Source: Ichthyophonus hoferi | Taxonomy: Eukaryota > Opisthokonta > Ichthyosporea > Ichthyophonida > Ichthyophonidae | Direction: 5' to 3' | Length of the DNA stretch: 15,150 nucleotides | Assembly (NCBI GenBank): GCA_002751075.1 | Contig: NAOQ01000646.1 | Location: forward strand, 8,572-23,721 | Position numbers and translations under genes: made by a program | Part shown: positions 1 to 9,410 of the stretch, piece by piece | Layout of the letters: the number at the start of each line of letters is the position of its first letter | How positions within the stretch are numbered: position 1 is the first letter of the stretch | The notes under the pieces: generated by a model | The model's database searches: none | What the model saw: only the letters and a program-made list of their open reading frames with translations | Told to the model about the DNA's origin: nothing

Positions 1-380
1 ACAGATATCCCGAGCAATATGAGATCAATATAGAAAGGAACTGTGTATAATGCACTCCAGCAACAATCATTAGCTATATCTTCAGGGGAATATATTTTCT
101 CTTCCTGATTAATAGTAACAAGATATTAAATAATCAGCTCGTTAAATTACCGTACACATTATATAAGTAGAGTTTTACATCTATATATCAACAATTATTA
201 TGGCTTATGTTTTGATAACTATTTTGTTATACTAGCTATAGTTATATATTCAGTCATGGTAGCATTTGTAATATTTCTACCGATCATATTACTCTCTATA
301 ACCTCACTTTACCGGAGGATCAATGTGCTCATGGGAGCTAACATGTGCCTGTTGACAACCATCGTTCTCTACCAAACCAT
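1..380. other. AT-rich non-coding stretch, no gene seen
   Basis: No frame gives a protein-like reading here and no RNA gene or long repeat is visible. The sequence is AT-rich with many stops in all frames. It leads into the telomere-like tract and the copia fossil, so it may be part of the same decayed repeat-rich segment, but I see no terminal repeat to prove that. Confidence 0.5.
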
Positions 381-382
381 GG

Positions 383-425
383 GTAGGTTAGGGTTAGAGT
401 TAGGGTTTAGGGTTTAGAGTTTAAA
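383..425 (+). repeat. Short degenerate telomere-like tract (TTAGGG / TTTAGGG units)
   Basis: The plus strand reads as a run of G-rich heptamer-like units: TTAGGG, TTAGAG, TTTAGGG, TTTAGGG and TTTAGAG, about 40 bases in all. Units of both the animal type (TTAGGG) and the plant type (TTTAGGG) occur, with single-base variants, so it is degenerate. The tract is embedded in ordinary AT-rich DNA, so it is interstitial and not a chromosome end. It could come from repair of a double-strand break with telomeric sequence or be chance low-complexity DNA. Confidence 0.5.
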
Positions 426-627
426 GTTCACGTTCCTAATATTGGCTATATCCAACAACAACGAGTCTAACAAAAAGAAGATGAACTTTGGAGCTTGCTG
501 TATGTTCAAAGCCACAAAAATTCTCTACCCTGAGTAAACAAACAGGACTCCAAGAGTACTACAGAGGATTCACTCGGATTTAGTTAGATCATTTGTAGGT
601 CTTACTCTGGTTATCAGTACGTGATAG

Positions 628-823
628 TTTTACTGATGAGTATTCCCACTATGTTCAAGTTTACTTACTTAGGAAGAAGTTGGATACTTTTGAGGTTTTC
701 AGGAAACACCATACTTATGCCACAGTAATGCATGACAAATCAACGGTAACTTTAATTATAGATAACGGTTCTCAGCACCTCAAATCCAAACTCTCAGTGA
801 TTTTGAAGAAGGATTACCAATAT
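628..823 (+). mobile_element. Ty1/copia integrase-core fossil (LTR retrotransposon fragment)
   Basis: About 65 codons in one frame resemble the copia-type integrase core. An FTDEYSHYVQVYLL stretch matches the family's F(T/I)D(D/E)YSRY start of the catalytic core. A VF(R/K)KH-like segment follows, then IIDNGSQH, which matches the (R)SDNGGEF region holding the second acidic residue of the DDE triad. The flanks to roughly 480 and 1010 may be further remnants but are not recognisable. No LTRs, gag, reverse transcriptase or RNase H were seen. The copy is broken, with many breaks overall, and looks old. No function is expected. Confidence 0.65.
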
Positions 824-1010
824 GTTTAAATTCTAATACTGATTCTATCCGATTCATACATTTTGACAATAATTTAATATTATTAAATGTAATAAAAAAG
901 GTAAAGTCCTCTAGGAGATTTCTTGAATTATCCTCAACCGTTGTGCTGGAGAAGAATTGAGCATGTAGTTTCTTCTTTCCTATGGATTCCAATTTAAGTG
1001 CTGTTTCTGT

Positions 1011-3170
1011 TGTAGTTTTATGTTTGATCTCAGATGTAAAAATGAATTGGATTTTTTCTTCTTTTAATGGCCATTACTACTACTTAAATGGGCATATATA
1101 ATGTACTTAACTTTATTGTTACATTATAAAATCAGGATCCAGACTAAGTCTGTGATTGCTGGCTATATAGTTGTTGGTTCAAGTCAATACCAACTGACCA
1201 TGTAATAAGCAATTGAGATACGTACATTATTGAATACGAACCCAGCCTAACTGTTATCTAACATCTTGTCAGCATCATATTGTCCAATGATTATCCAAAG
1301 GATTATTATGGATGTTATGTATCACATATATATCATCAATCACTATGTGTGATTAAATACCAATGACCAACACTTTAAAATTAGAGAAAATTTACATTTT
1401 AGACTGCACTAACATCCAATCTTAATTAACTGCAATTAGCTGCATCATTTAATTAATGAATTATCATTAATAAAATGTCTAACTCTTAATTATCAATTGA
1501 AACCTCATTCTAAATGTTTAGAAGCATTTAGATTTATAGGTTCAACACTACATAAAAAATAAGTATTTTTGCACAATACATTATGAATTATTCAGCCAAA
1601 CACTTGTATCTGCTAAAATACATCACATACCTTGTTTTTATTTTAAGTTGATATCCTGACAATAGCACAAATCTGGTGATGGACTGTTGTGTAAACAAAA
1701 TTAGAAACCCTGTCACAACCACAATTATTAATTTATACTATTCTAATCATATTTTATGCAATCTAATTCAATTTAGATCAAACTTTATACCTAATATAAT
1801 AAGGTGTACATGACTTAATCTTAGTTAGAATCATTGCTACATTAGTTTGATCTCTACCATAAAATTATTAATAATAAATAAATACAATATATGTTACATT
1901 ATAATATAAACAAATAAATAAGGAAACATTGTAGTGGATCACATATCAAGCAAAATGAAGAAAAGACATTCTGGCATTGGAAACCAACTATATAACTGGA
2001 CACTCCTTGAAAGTATTTGGCATTAGCATTGCCTCTATTGTAAGTACGGTACACTAGACATGCTTCCCTCCAGTGTATTTGCAAATACATAACACCAATA
2101 CCAATCTAACAGAGAATATGTAGAGAGCACTATAACAATTATATACACCTGCAAACATATATACATGCATATTTATATGATTATATGGTATTGCATACAT
2201 AGTGAGAATTATCCCATTATCCCATAATTTTCATTGGCATACTTGTAGTATAGTCCATGTTCAACCCTATGAATTCGCACACTTATGGAATCTTAGTTAA
2301 CATAATTGGCCCAAAAATCAATTGCCAAACCATTATTAATATTGCTAATCACTATAACTATTCTTATTATTGCTATTATTATTATTTGCAACCTAAAAAA
2401 GAAAATATGTGCCATAATAGTTTTTATTAAAATATTCCCATATTAGGGGAGATTTTTAATATTCCACTTTTAAAATATAATAGATGCTTTATGTGTGGTA
2501 AGTGAGAATATAATTATGTCATAGGTGTATTATGATAACATGCTTTCCTATTATATTCCAATATCAGAATATTTTTATATTACACTATATTATGTCATGC
2601 TATGCCATGGCTATATTATGATTATGTTATGCTGTGCTGTGCTATACTATGCTATACTATCACATTATATGTTTTGGTCTTACTATATCACATTCATATA
2701 TTCTATTAGTATGATACAGTTCTTAATATTGTTTATAGTAAGTATATCACGGTATAGCCTATACTGTATTCTCTAGCATGACTTGTTAATCCACTTTTGA
2801 TATTATTCTCATACTGGGCTCATCCTTATATAGAAAAATAAAATCTATACTCAAGCCTGAGCATACCTAAACACAATTTAATTTTTATTTACACACTAAA
2901 TTTATAAGTATTTTATTTATTGGTCTACTCCCAACCAGTGGGAGAGTATGTGAAAAGGTCATGTGATTAGCATAAAAATTGTGAATAAGCAAAAACAACC
3001 AACATTATACATGTCACACAATAAATTTAGCAAAAAGATCAGAGAATAACTGAAAAATGACTATATATAGAAATTATGATAGAATTATATGTCAAAGTAT
3101 TGCCATAGTAAATCTAATTTTGCACATCATACATATTAGCATGTAGTGTAGTATACCAATGATAACCCAC
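1011..3170. other. Long AT-rich intergenic region, no supported gene
   Basis: About 2.2 kb between the copia fossil and the 3' end of the hexokinase-like gene. Open frames here are short, mostly lack ATG starts, and translate to low-complexity Tyr/Ile/Leu-rich strings. The stretch around 2585-2690 is an imperfect array of TATG(C)/TATAC/GCTGT pentamer-like units. An isolated GGTTCAAGTC at about 1176-1185 resembles a Pol III B box but lies in no tRNA fold. I see no mobile element with clear ends. Confidence 0.5.
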
Positions 3171-3172
3171 TT

Positions 3173-3178
3173 TTTAAT
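3173..3178 (-). promoter_or_regulatory. Candidate polyadenylation signal (ATTAAA) of the hexokinase-like gene
   Basis: The minus strand reads ATTAAA about 45 bases beyond the stop codon of the hexokinase-like gene (TAG at 3224-3222). That is the commonest variant of AATAAA. In such AT-rich DNA a six-base match is weak evidence on its own, and a run of AATAAA-like motifs also occurs near 2911-2922. Confidence 0.4.
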
Positions 3179-3221
3179 TGAAATGTAATTAGGTGGTAAT
3201 TAATATACCCAGCAATGACCA

Positions 3222-6200
3222 CTAAGTATAGGCAATGGAGTTGGCCAGAGCTGCTGCCACAGCTACACCTATGGCCGGGTCTTCAGTATTGACGAACTTG
3301 ACGTTGTGTCCCTGGGTTGGGTAGGTGGGTATGGCCTGTTAGTATGATGGTATAATAGCTTTATATCCTTCCATGCCCTACAGGTAGCAACAAGTGTCCT
3401 CTGAATATTTATATAATAATAATAATAATAATAATAATAGTAATGATAATAATAATAGTAATAGTAATAGTAATAATAATAATAATAAACATAAAAATAA
3501 TAGAAATAATAGAAATAATAATAATAATAGCAGAAACAATAATAATAATAGCAGAAACAATAATAATAATAATAATAATAGTAATAGTAATAGTAATAAT
3601 AAACATGCTAATAACAACAACAGCACTAAGCACAATAACAAGCTCTCTCCTATCACAAGACACCTACCCTGGGTGATAGTACATCCATTGTCTCCATGAG
3701 ATGATCCATAAATCCAGGATAGCTTCGACATAGCACTCCATCGGTACACACAGTTATACTGTAGAGATGAAAGAAGGTGAGGAGGCGGTGAATAGATATG
3801 TTAATATGTACATGTACGTATGCATGTCTGTATGTGTGTATGTATGTAGGTAGGTAGATACGTACATATGTACACACGTAAAATGTACACACATATACAT
3901 ACATATATATATGCCAGTACACTTACGGTTGATCCAATCCTATTTTCTCTATTACAGCCACTACCCCACATGCAGTAAGGGCAGCAGCTCTGGTAGATAC
4001 TAGTTCACAGACTCGTTTAAGAAGCAGTCGGTCCGTGAAAGAGGATTTACGGGCAAGATTGAACTGTATATAGGGTATGGTGTATGCAGTATGGTATATA
4101 TATTATGTTGTATGGGTTATTATGTTAGTATAGATGGGATAAAGAAATAAAAAGTGCTACTAGGGTTGCACTGGTAAGATAGTAGGACAAATCATGCCCT
4201 TATCTGGTCTCTCTCTCTCTCTCTCCTATCTACACAGCCCATATGAAATATATAAACAGATAATAACCAGCCCTACACTACGCTCTGCCTTAATACCACT
4301 TCACACTAATGGCCAATAGACAATATACTATCACAAACATATATCCATATATGATTCATAACATTCCAACCTGACAGGCTAACATGTCCTTTATCTTCCA
4401 CAGATCAGCAGAATTGTCCCTATATGGAGGGTAATTAGGAAAGATGGTTGGAGGATGATATTTAATAAGAGGCCATCTTTGGGATAAAATCAGAATAAAG
4501 TATATGCTAATCACTACATGCTATTAAAATACTAGTTAGATGTTATGATGGATAAGGGTTCTAAATGGGACAGAGGAGGGAGAGTAAATTGGAGCGTGGA
4601 AATAGTGTAATAAAGTTAATAAATGTGTAATAGACGCAGAGAGAGGGAGAGAGAGAGATAGAGGTGGGGAGAGAGAGAGAGATAGAAGCGGGGAGAAAGA
4701 GAAAGATATAAACAAACAAGCATGTAGCTACATCTTAACTGTCATGTGTTTCAAAGTTCAGTCATCCAATGGTACAAATAAATCAATGAAGCAATACATA
4801 GTTATATGGATATATATATAATATAGTATAATAGAATATAGAATAAAATAAAATAAAATAATAAAATACACTACACTAAAACACAATAGAATAGAAAAGA
4901 ATACAGTACAATACAATATAATATAATATAATACCATATACTATAATGCAACGCATTACGACACAATGCCATATACTATAATATAATAGAACATATAGTA
5001 TGCGGTATAATATACCCTTCAATCACAGCCATGTGTGACGCGTTGAAGGCATTAGGTTCAGTCAAGAGATGTGAATCATTATCAACAAAGAGCTCTCCTT
5101 CTTCCTGTAACTTTACACACACCAGACGAACAAGCTCTACATGTATGATAGTATAGTAGCATAAAAATATAGTAGTAGAATAGTATAGTAGTATGATGTA
5201 TGCGTGCATGTATGTGTGTATTGGTATGAGAGCAAATTAGTTGGTATAGTGGTGTCCATCATAATATATTAGTATGAGAGTGGTACTTATATGCCTCTGT
5301 CATACCTCCTATATAGCACACCATGTACTATAGTATAGATCATAGGGTACAAGAGTACCATACATTCCTCCTTCCCTCCCCTACCTCCCAAGTGACGTGA
5401 CGCCACCATCTTCTGAAATGTTCCTACTGGCCTCGGTGTCAATTCGTTCAAGAGGATATCGTATTCCGTCATAGGCAGCTTATGTTTATAGCCACTAAAG
5501 GTGGACCATTCAACATTGATGGCCACTATAATATAGGATAGGATAAGATAGGTAGATAGATAAGTTCGTGTAGAATAAGTTAGTGTATATGATATGTATG
5601 TCATGGTTATAGCCAATATAGTGGGCCCGCTCTACATTAATTGTCATTGTATAAGTATAGGATGGGATAGGGAGATAGATGTGCAGGTGAGGCGTGAAGG
5701 GGGATATGAAGATGATAAATTCATTATGAATAGGCCAATGAAACAGATATGTAAAAAGAGATAATAAATAGATATGTTAATGGATTAAAAGAATGGATAC
5801 AGTGAGAAAACCAATCATACTTGAGTTTCCACTCATAGATGGGCCTGCCCATTTCTTGATGTTTTGCATCTGCTCCATATAACAGATATTGGAACCTAAA
5901 TACCCCACCACATTGGTTAGTTGGCGTGTAAAATATTACATGCCATTGATGGAAATATCTATTTTAAAATACTAAACATATTAGCACTATGGTACTATAG
6001 CCATATAAAAAAAATATAAAAATATGTTAATCAGTAGCTCCATAATGATATAATACTAAATTAATACTACTAGGATAGTAAAGACCTGATGTCATAATGG
6101 CGATAGAAAGCAATATGGCGTAAACATAATAAAAATAAACTATCTAACCTCATTGGTTGGTAAGATAATGCATATATGTACATACATATACATAAAATAC

Positions 6201-8914
6201 ATATAACATAACATATAATATATAATGTATACTGTATAATACATCACATACTATAAACTATATAATGTATAACCTATAGCATATAGCCTATAACATAAAC
6301 ACAATACCTACCACTATCTACCACCAGCCCTACTTTACACTCCTCGTCTTTCAAGGCTTCCGATAGAAGGGTAGCAGTGGTATCGTTTACTAGTGCACAT
6401 ATACGCACCTTGACATCCTAATTAATTAATGCCATAAAAAGTTAATATTGGTGTCAAATAATTGGTATATAGTACTGTAATGTATGTAGATAATAGGAAT
6501 ATAGGACATGTTAATGATGGTTCCTACGTCCCATCATACCGCAGCAACATATAAGGTATAATGAGATATATTATGCATTACTATTATTGTTAATAATAAT
6601 AATATTATTATTATTATATTACAAATGAAAATATATTATCTCCCTAAATAGTAACAAAGTCAAGTAAACTAAGCAAGCCAATAAGATTTAAATAATAAAT
6701 TACTTAAACAACACCATCAAATCATAATCAATAAATCATAACAATATAACCCTTTAAACTTTGGTGGTTGGTGGACCCCAATGGTGCCCAACTATATATA
6801 AAGATACATGGACATAACAAGGGTTGTTAACCTCCAGACATACCCCTATATATACCTATATGTTCCTACTCTACCCTATATCAGTTCATAAAAGATATCC
6901 TGTAGCAATCGCCTCTACATATACCTTCCTCCGTATATAGTTATAATCCCTCTGATCCTCTAAGCTTACCAGTTCATAGAATATATCCTGTAGTAACTCA
7001 ATCACATCTTGACCAATAAGATCAGGGAGATCGTAACCAGGAACCATATCCAGTAAAATGCCTGAGGGAGGGGGTATAGAACGATAATACTCCTTAAGGT
7101 TATCTACTCTCAATATTGATGGGTAGATATACAGAGAGAGAGACAAAGGAAGGGGAAAAGAACAAAAATAAAGTGTGTGAACAAACACACAGGTCAAGGT
7201 AGACCAATAATATGTAAGATAGATAACAAAATAAACCAATAGTATGTAAGATAGAGATTATAACATAATCTACCAGATCTAATTCCTTGCTGTTTGATTG
7301 GCAGAGGGAAGGTGAAGCCCAATGGAATCATCTCGTTATCAGAGTCGGTGGTCTCAGGGCAGAAGTCTGCCACACATTGGGCAATAAGCCTTAGGAGTTT
7401 CTATATATATATATATATAGGTAGGTAGGTAGATAGGTAGGTAGGTAGATAGGTAGATGAGTAAGTAAATAGATATAGATATACATCTGTGTTTGTGAAC
7501 CCCATCATATTTGAGTAAGTAAGCCAGAATATCCAATGAATAAATAGGAGCATACCTCAAAGCCCACTCTATATCCCTTCAAAACAAGAGAAAATAAAGT
7601 GCAAGCGAGAGAGAGAGAGATGGATAGAGGAAGAGAAAGAGAGAGATAGATGGATAGAGAAAGAGAAAAAGAGATATATAGATAAATAGAGGAAGAGAGA
7701 GATATAGATAAATAGAGAAAGAGAGAGAGAGAGAGATAGATGGATAGAGAAAGAGAAAGAGATAGATATAGATAAATAGAGAAAGAGAGAGATATAGAAT
7801 AGAGGAAGAGAGAGATAGAGAGATAGATGGATAGAGATAGATGGATAGAGAAAGAGAAATAGAGAAAGAGAGAGAGAGATAGATAGATGGATAGAGAAAA
7901 AGAAAGAGAGAGATATAGATAAATAGAGAAAGAGAGAGATAGATAGATAGATGGATAGAGGAAGAGAGAGAAATATGTATATATATATATATATATAGGG
8001 GGGGGGAGTGCATATTCAAGTATACCACGCACACTAATCAATTTATATATGACCAACAGGCAGAGAGATTTCAAGATAAGAGTACATCATAAGCATACTT
8101 CATTGGTTCCCGTTTTAACCATATTTGGTATGGCATATGACTTGGCCTTGCGGGTCACTCTCCCGCCCTTGTGCAGAAACAGCTTAACAATACGAACTGC
8201 ATCAGCTCGGAAATCAACTGCAATAAACTCTCCTTTCTCTGATCCGTTTGGGAGGCGATCTAGATATGTGGGAAGCATACCTAGCCCTAGTCCTACAGAG
8301 GGAGTGTATGTAGGTAGGCAGATAGTTAAATGGGTAGGTATGTACGTATGGGTGTATAAATGTACGTGAGTTATAATAGAGGATAATGATTATAGATGTA
8401 AAGTTATGCCAAAGATTATGCAAGAAAATATACAGGATCGTATGAAATAAAAAGTTAAATATAGGGCTAGATGAAAGATAAATAAATAGATATATAGATA
8501 AGTATATATATATATATATATATATATATCGCCACAGCAAACAAAAATGTTCGATGTTTTAACTAGAAATTACCCATATTGGTAGATAAATATAATAATA
8601 ACCGTACAAACCTAGACATCTACTTACACATTATCATACATATTATCATATACATATATACATACAAACATGCATACATACGTACCATCCTGAGCCAACC
8701 CAGCAACCATGCCCTCTGATATATCACGGGTTATATCTTGTAGTTGTTCTACCGTCAAAAAAAATGCATCGTTCAAGTCATGCATAACATCATTGTAATG
8801 CTTCAATGAGCTGGTTTTAGTTGGCTGGAGTTTAGACTGGAATAATATCCGGGCAATAGCACCCACAGCCAACCCCAACGCACAGCCACATATAAATACA
8901 GGACGGTCTAACAT
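3222..8914 (-). CDS. Hexokinase-family protein, 12 exons, 483 aa, degenerate active site, N-terminal membrane anchor
   Basis: Exons by homology and GT-AG sites: 8914-8686, 8292-8099, 7400-7274, 7061-6970, 6417-6312, 5895-5821, 5525-5385, 5136-5016, 4419-4371, 4063-3927, 3758-3668, 3311-3222. All phases agree and the joined frame has no internal stop. At 483 residues it has the usual length of a single-domain hexokinase. Residues 5-25 are hydrophobic (membrane anchor). Family landmarks: GMLPTYLDRLPNGSEKGEF (81-99), IPLGFTF (166-172), ALVNDT (222-227), GSNICYMEQ (250-258), INVEW (277-281), LPMTEYD (291-297), HLGE (319-322), TDG (429-431). Retained sugar-site residues are N225, D226, N252, E280 and E322. 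Changed positions: LGGTN of the first phosphate loop is FRADA (104-108); the glucose-site Ser-Phe is P173-L174; Thr-Lys of TKGF is V190-P191; the Gly-Thr preceding GSN is D248-S249; the Thr after DG is V432; EDGSGKG is EDPAIG (464-469). Ordinary hexokinases phosphorylate glucose with ATP. This one is probably non-catalytic, possibly a membrane-tethered regulator like plant HKL proteins (inference). The start ATG has a purine at -3. Confidence 0.9.
3413..3601 (+). repeat. (AAT)n trinucleotide array in intron 11
   Basis: About 190 bases of AAT/AGT/GCAGAAAC-type trinucleotide units lie inside the last intron (3667-3312) of the hexokinase-like gene. Both strands show long apparent open frames here (poly-Asn/Ser on plus, poly-Leu or poly-Ile on minus). 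These are products of the repeat and not genes. The array includes two adjacent GCAGAAACAAT blocks (about 3530-3560). Confidence 0.9.
3815..3912 (+). repeat. GTAT/GTAG tetranucleotide repeats in intron 10
   Basis: Imperfect GTAT, GTGT and GTAGGTAG units followed by ACAC/ATAC and TATATA units fill the middle of the short intron 10 (3926-3759). They reach close to its 5' splice site on the minus strand. Confidence 0.75.
4208..4226 (+). repeat. (CT)n microsatellite in intron 9
   Basis: A short run of about nine CT units lies within intron 9 (4370-4064) of the hexokinase-like gene. On the transcript strand it reads as GA repeats. Confidence 0.85.
4638..4710 (+). repeat. GA-rich microsatellite in intron 8
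   Basis: GAGA/GGAGA units with GATAGA and GGGG interruptions. On the minus-strand transcript the tract is CU-rich. It lies inside the 596-bp intron 8 (5015-4420). Confidence 0.85.
4808..4992 (+). repeat. A-rich pentamer-like array (AAAAT, AATAG, ACACT, ATAAT) in intron 8
   Basis: A (TA)n start is followed by AAAAT units, then ACACT, AATAG, AATAC and TATAAT units, each repeated a few times with drift. It ends close to the 5' splice site of intron 8 at 5015. A similar but T-rich array lies in the intergenic DNA at about 9720-9930. Confidence 0.75.
6160..6300 (+). repeat. ATACAT/TATAAC imperfect repeats in intron 5
   Basis: Short variants of ATACAT, ACATATA and TATAAC repeat through the half of intron 5 (6311-5896) nearest its 5' splice site. 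No larger unit is visible. Confidence 0.6.
6591..6616. repeat. (TAA)n/(TTA)n perfect palindrome in intron 4
   Basis: TAA units run into TTA units, giving a self-complementary stretch of about 26 bases that could form a hairpin in the intron 4 transcript (6969-6418) or extrude from DNA. Confidence 0.8.
7402..7470 (+). repeat. (TA)n plus GTAG/GATA repeat next to the exon 3 acceptor
   Basis: A (TA)9 tract at 7402-7419 directly abuts the 3' splice site of intron 2. On the minus strand the intron ends in a TATATA run, then TAG, then exon 3. GTAG and GATA units continue to about 7470. The acceptor therefore has a TA repeat where a polypyrimidine tract would be expected. Confidence 0.85.
7607..8010. 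repeat. 404-base minisatellite in intron 2 with no C on plus (no G in the transcript)
   Basis: Between the C at 7606 and the C at 8011 the plus strand contains only G, A and T. The tract is built of GATA, GATGGATAGA and GAAAGAGAGA-type units with irregular higher-order repetition. It ends in a (TA)n run at about 7979-7997 and a run of nine G (7998-8006). It lies in the 698-bp intron 2 (8098-7401), so the pre-mRNA carries a CU/A-rich, G-free tract. The long apparent minus-strand frames here (Ser/Leu/Tyr/Ile-rich) are by-products. Confidence 0.95.
8503..8529. repeat. (TA)n microsatellite in intron 1
   Basis: About 13 TA units within intron 1 (8685-8293) of the hexokinase-like gene. Confidence 0.9.
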
Positions 8915-9206
8915 GACGTGGTATATGAAGAACTGGGGTTACTTAATCCAACAACGTAAAATTAATGAAAAAAGAAAATAATAAATTGGTATGTGCTAAG
9001 TTAGTTTACTGATCTCCCTCTATAGCTTAAATATTATAAAACATTTTAATATATCTGATATTAAAGTAGTCTAAAAGTAGGGTATTATCTAATATATACA
9101 TAACACAATAACAATGGTGTCACATAACATAAAATAAAGGCAAATTGGATAATTGGATAATTTAGTCAGGGAATTTTGAAAGCGAAACACAGCATCATGG
9201 TGGCTT

Positions 9207-9410
9207 CCAATTTTAATCGTGCAATTTAATTATGATATACCAATAGAAATATTTATTTAAAATATTATTGCTAGTAACGAATAAAATATTGCTTATTTCT
9301 CAAGCAACCAATAGAAACGTGATTATTGAATTTGAATATTATCCAATAGAAGAGTATGTTATGCACATAGGGTCAATAAACTGCAACTAATAATTATATT
9401 ATTAGCCAAT
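9207..9410 (+). promoter_or_regulatory. Cluster of CCAAT boxes upstream of the hexokinase-like gene
   Basis: CCAAT occurs at 9207-9211, 9240-9244, 9308-9312, 9343-9347 and 9406-9410. Three of these share the longer form CCAATAGAA (9240, 9308, 9343). CCAAT is the core of NF-Y sites. The cluster is about 290-500 bases upstream of the hexokinase-like start codon, a plausible proximal promoter position in either orientation. CCAAT is less extreme in AT-rich DNA, but repetition of the nine-base form argues for more than chance. Confidence 0.4.

Noticed and set aside
780-992. 70-codon minus-strand frame
   Set aside because: It lacks an ATG start, shows no recognisable domain, and partly overlaps the copia fossil on the opposite strand.
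1176-1190. GGTTCAAGTC resembling a tRNA or SINE B box
   Set aside because: The flanking bases do not form a T-arm stem and no A box or cloverleaf could be drawn. A lone B box is common by chance.
2525-2776. 83-codon Tyr/Ile-rich plus-strand frame
   Set aside because: Translation of TATG/TATAC-type low-complexity repeats with no domain or conserved feature.
3394-3749. Poly-Asn (plus) and poly-Leu/poly-Ile (minus) frames
   Set aside because: Products of the AAT array in intron 11. The minus frame only partly overlaps the real exon 11.
7505-7575. Possible extra hexokinase exon reading LRYAPIYSLDILAYLLKYDG
   Set aside because: Exon 2 (ending GTNE) joins directly in phase to exon 3 (starting KLLRLIAQC), matching the family with no gap, so an exon here would be an insertion. 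The frame also starts without ATG and runs into repeat.
7505-8074. Long Ser/Leu/Tyr/Ile-rich minus-strand frames
   Set aside because: They are translations of the C-free GATA/GAGA minisatellite in intron 2. Several frames are open at once, as expected of a repeat.
8049-8369. Plus-strand frame over exon 2 of the hexokinase-like gene
   Set aside because: Antisense shadow. The minus strand carries clear hexokinase motifs with matching splice sites.
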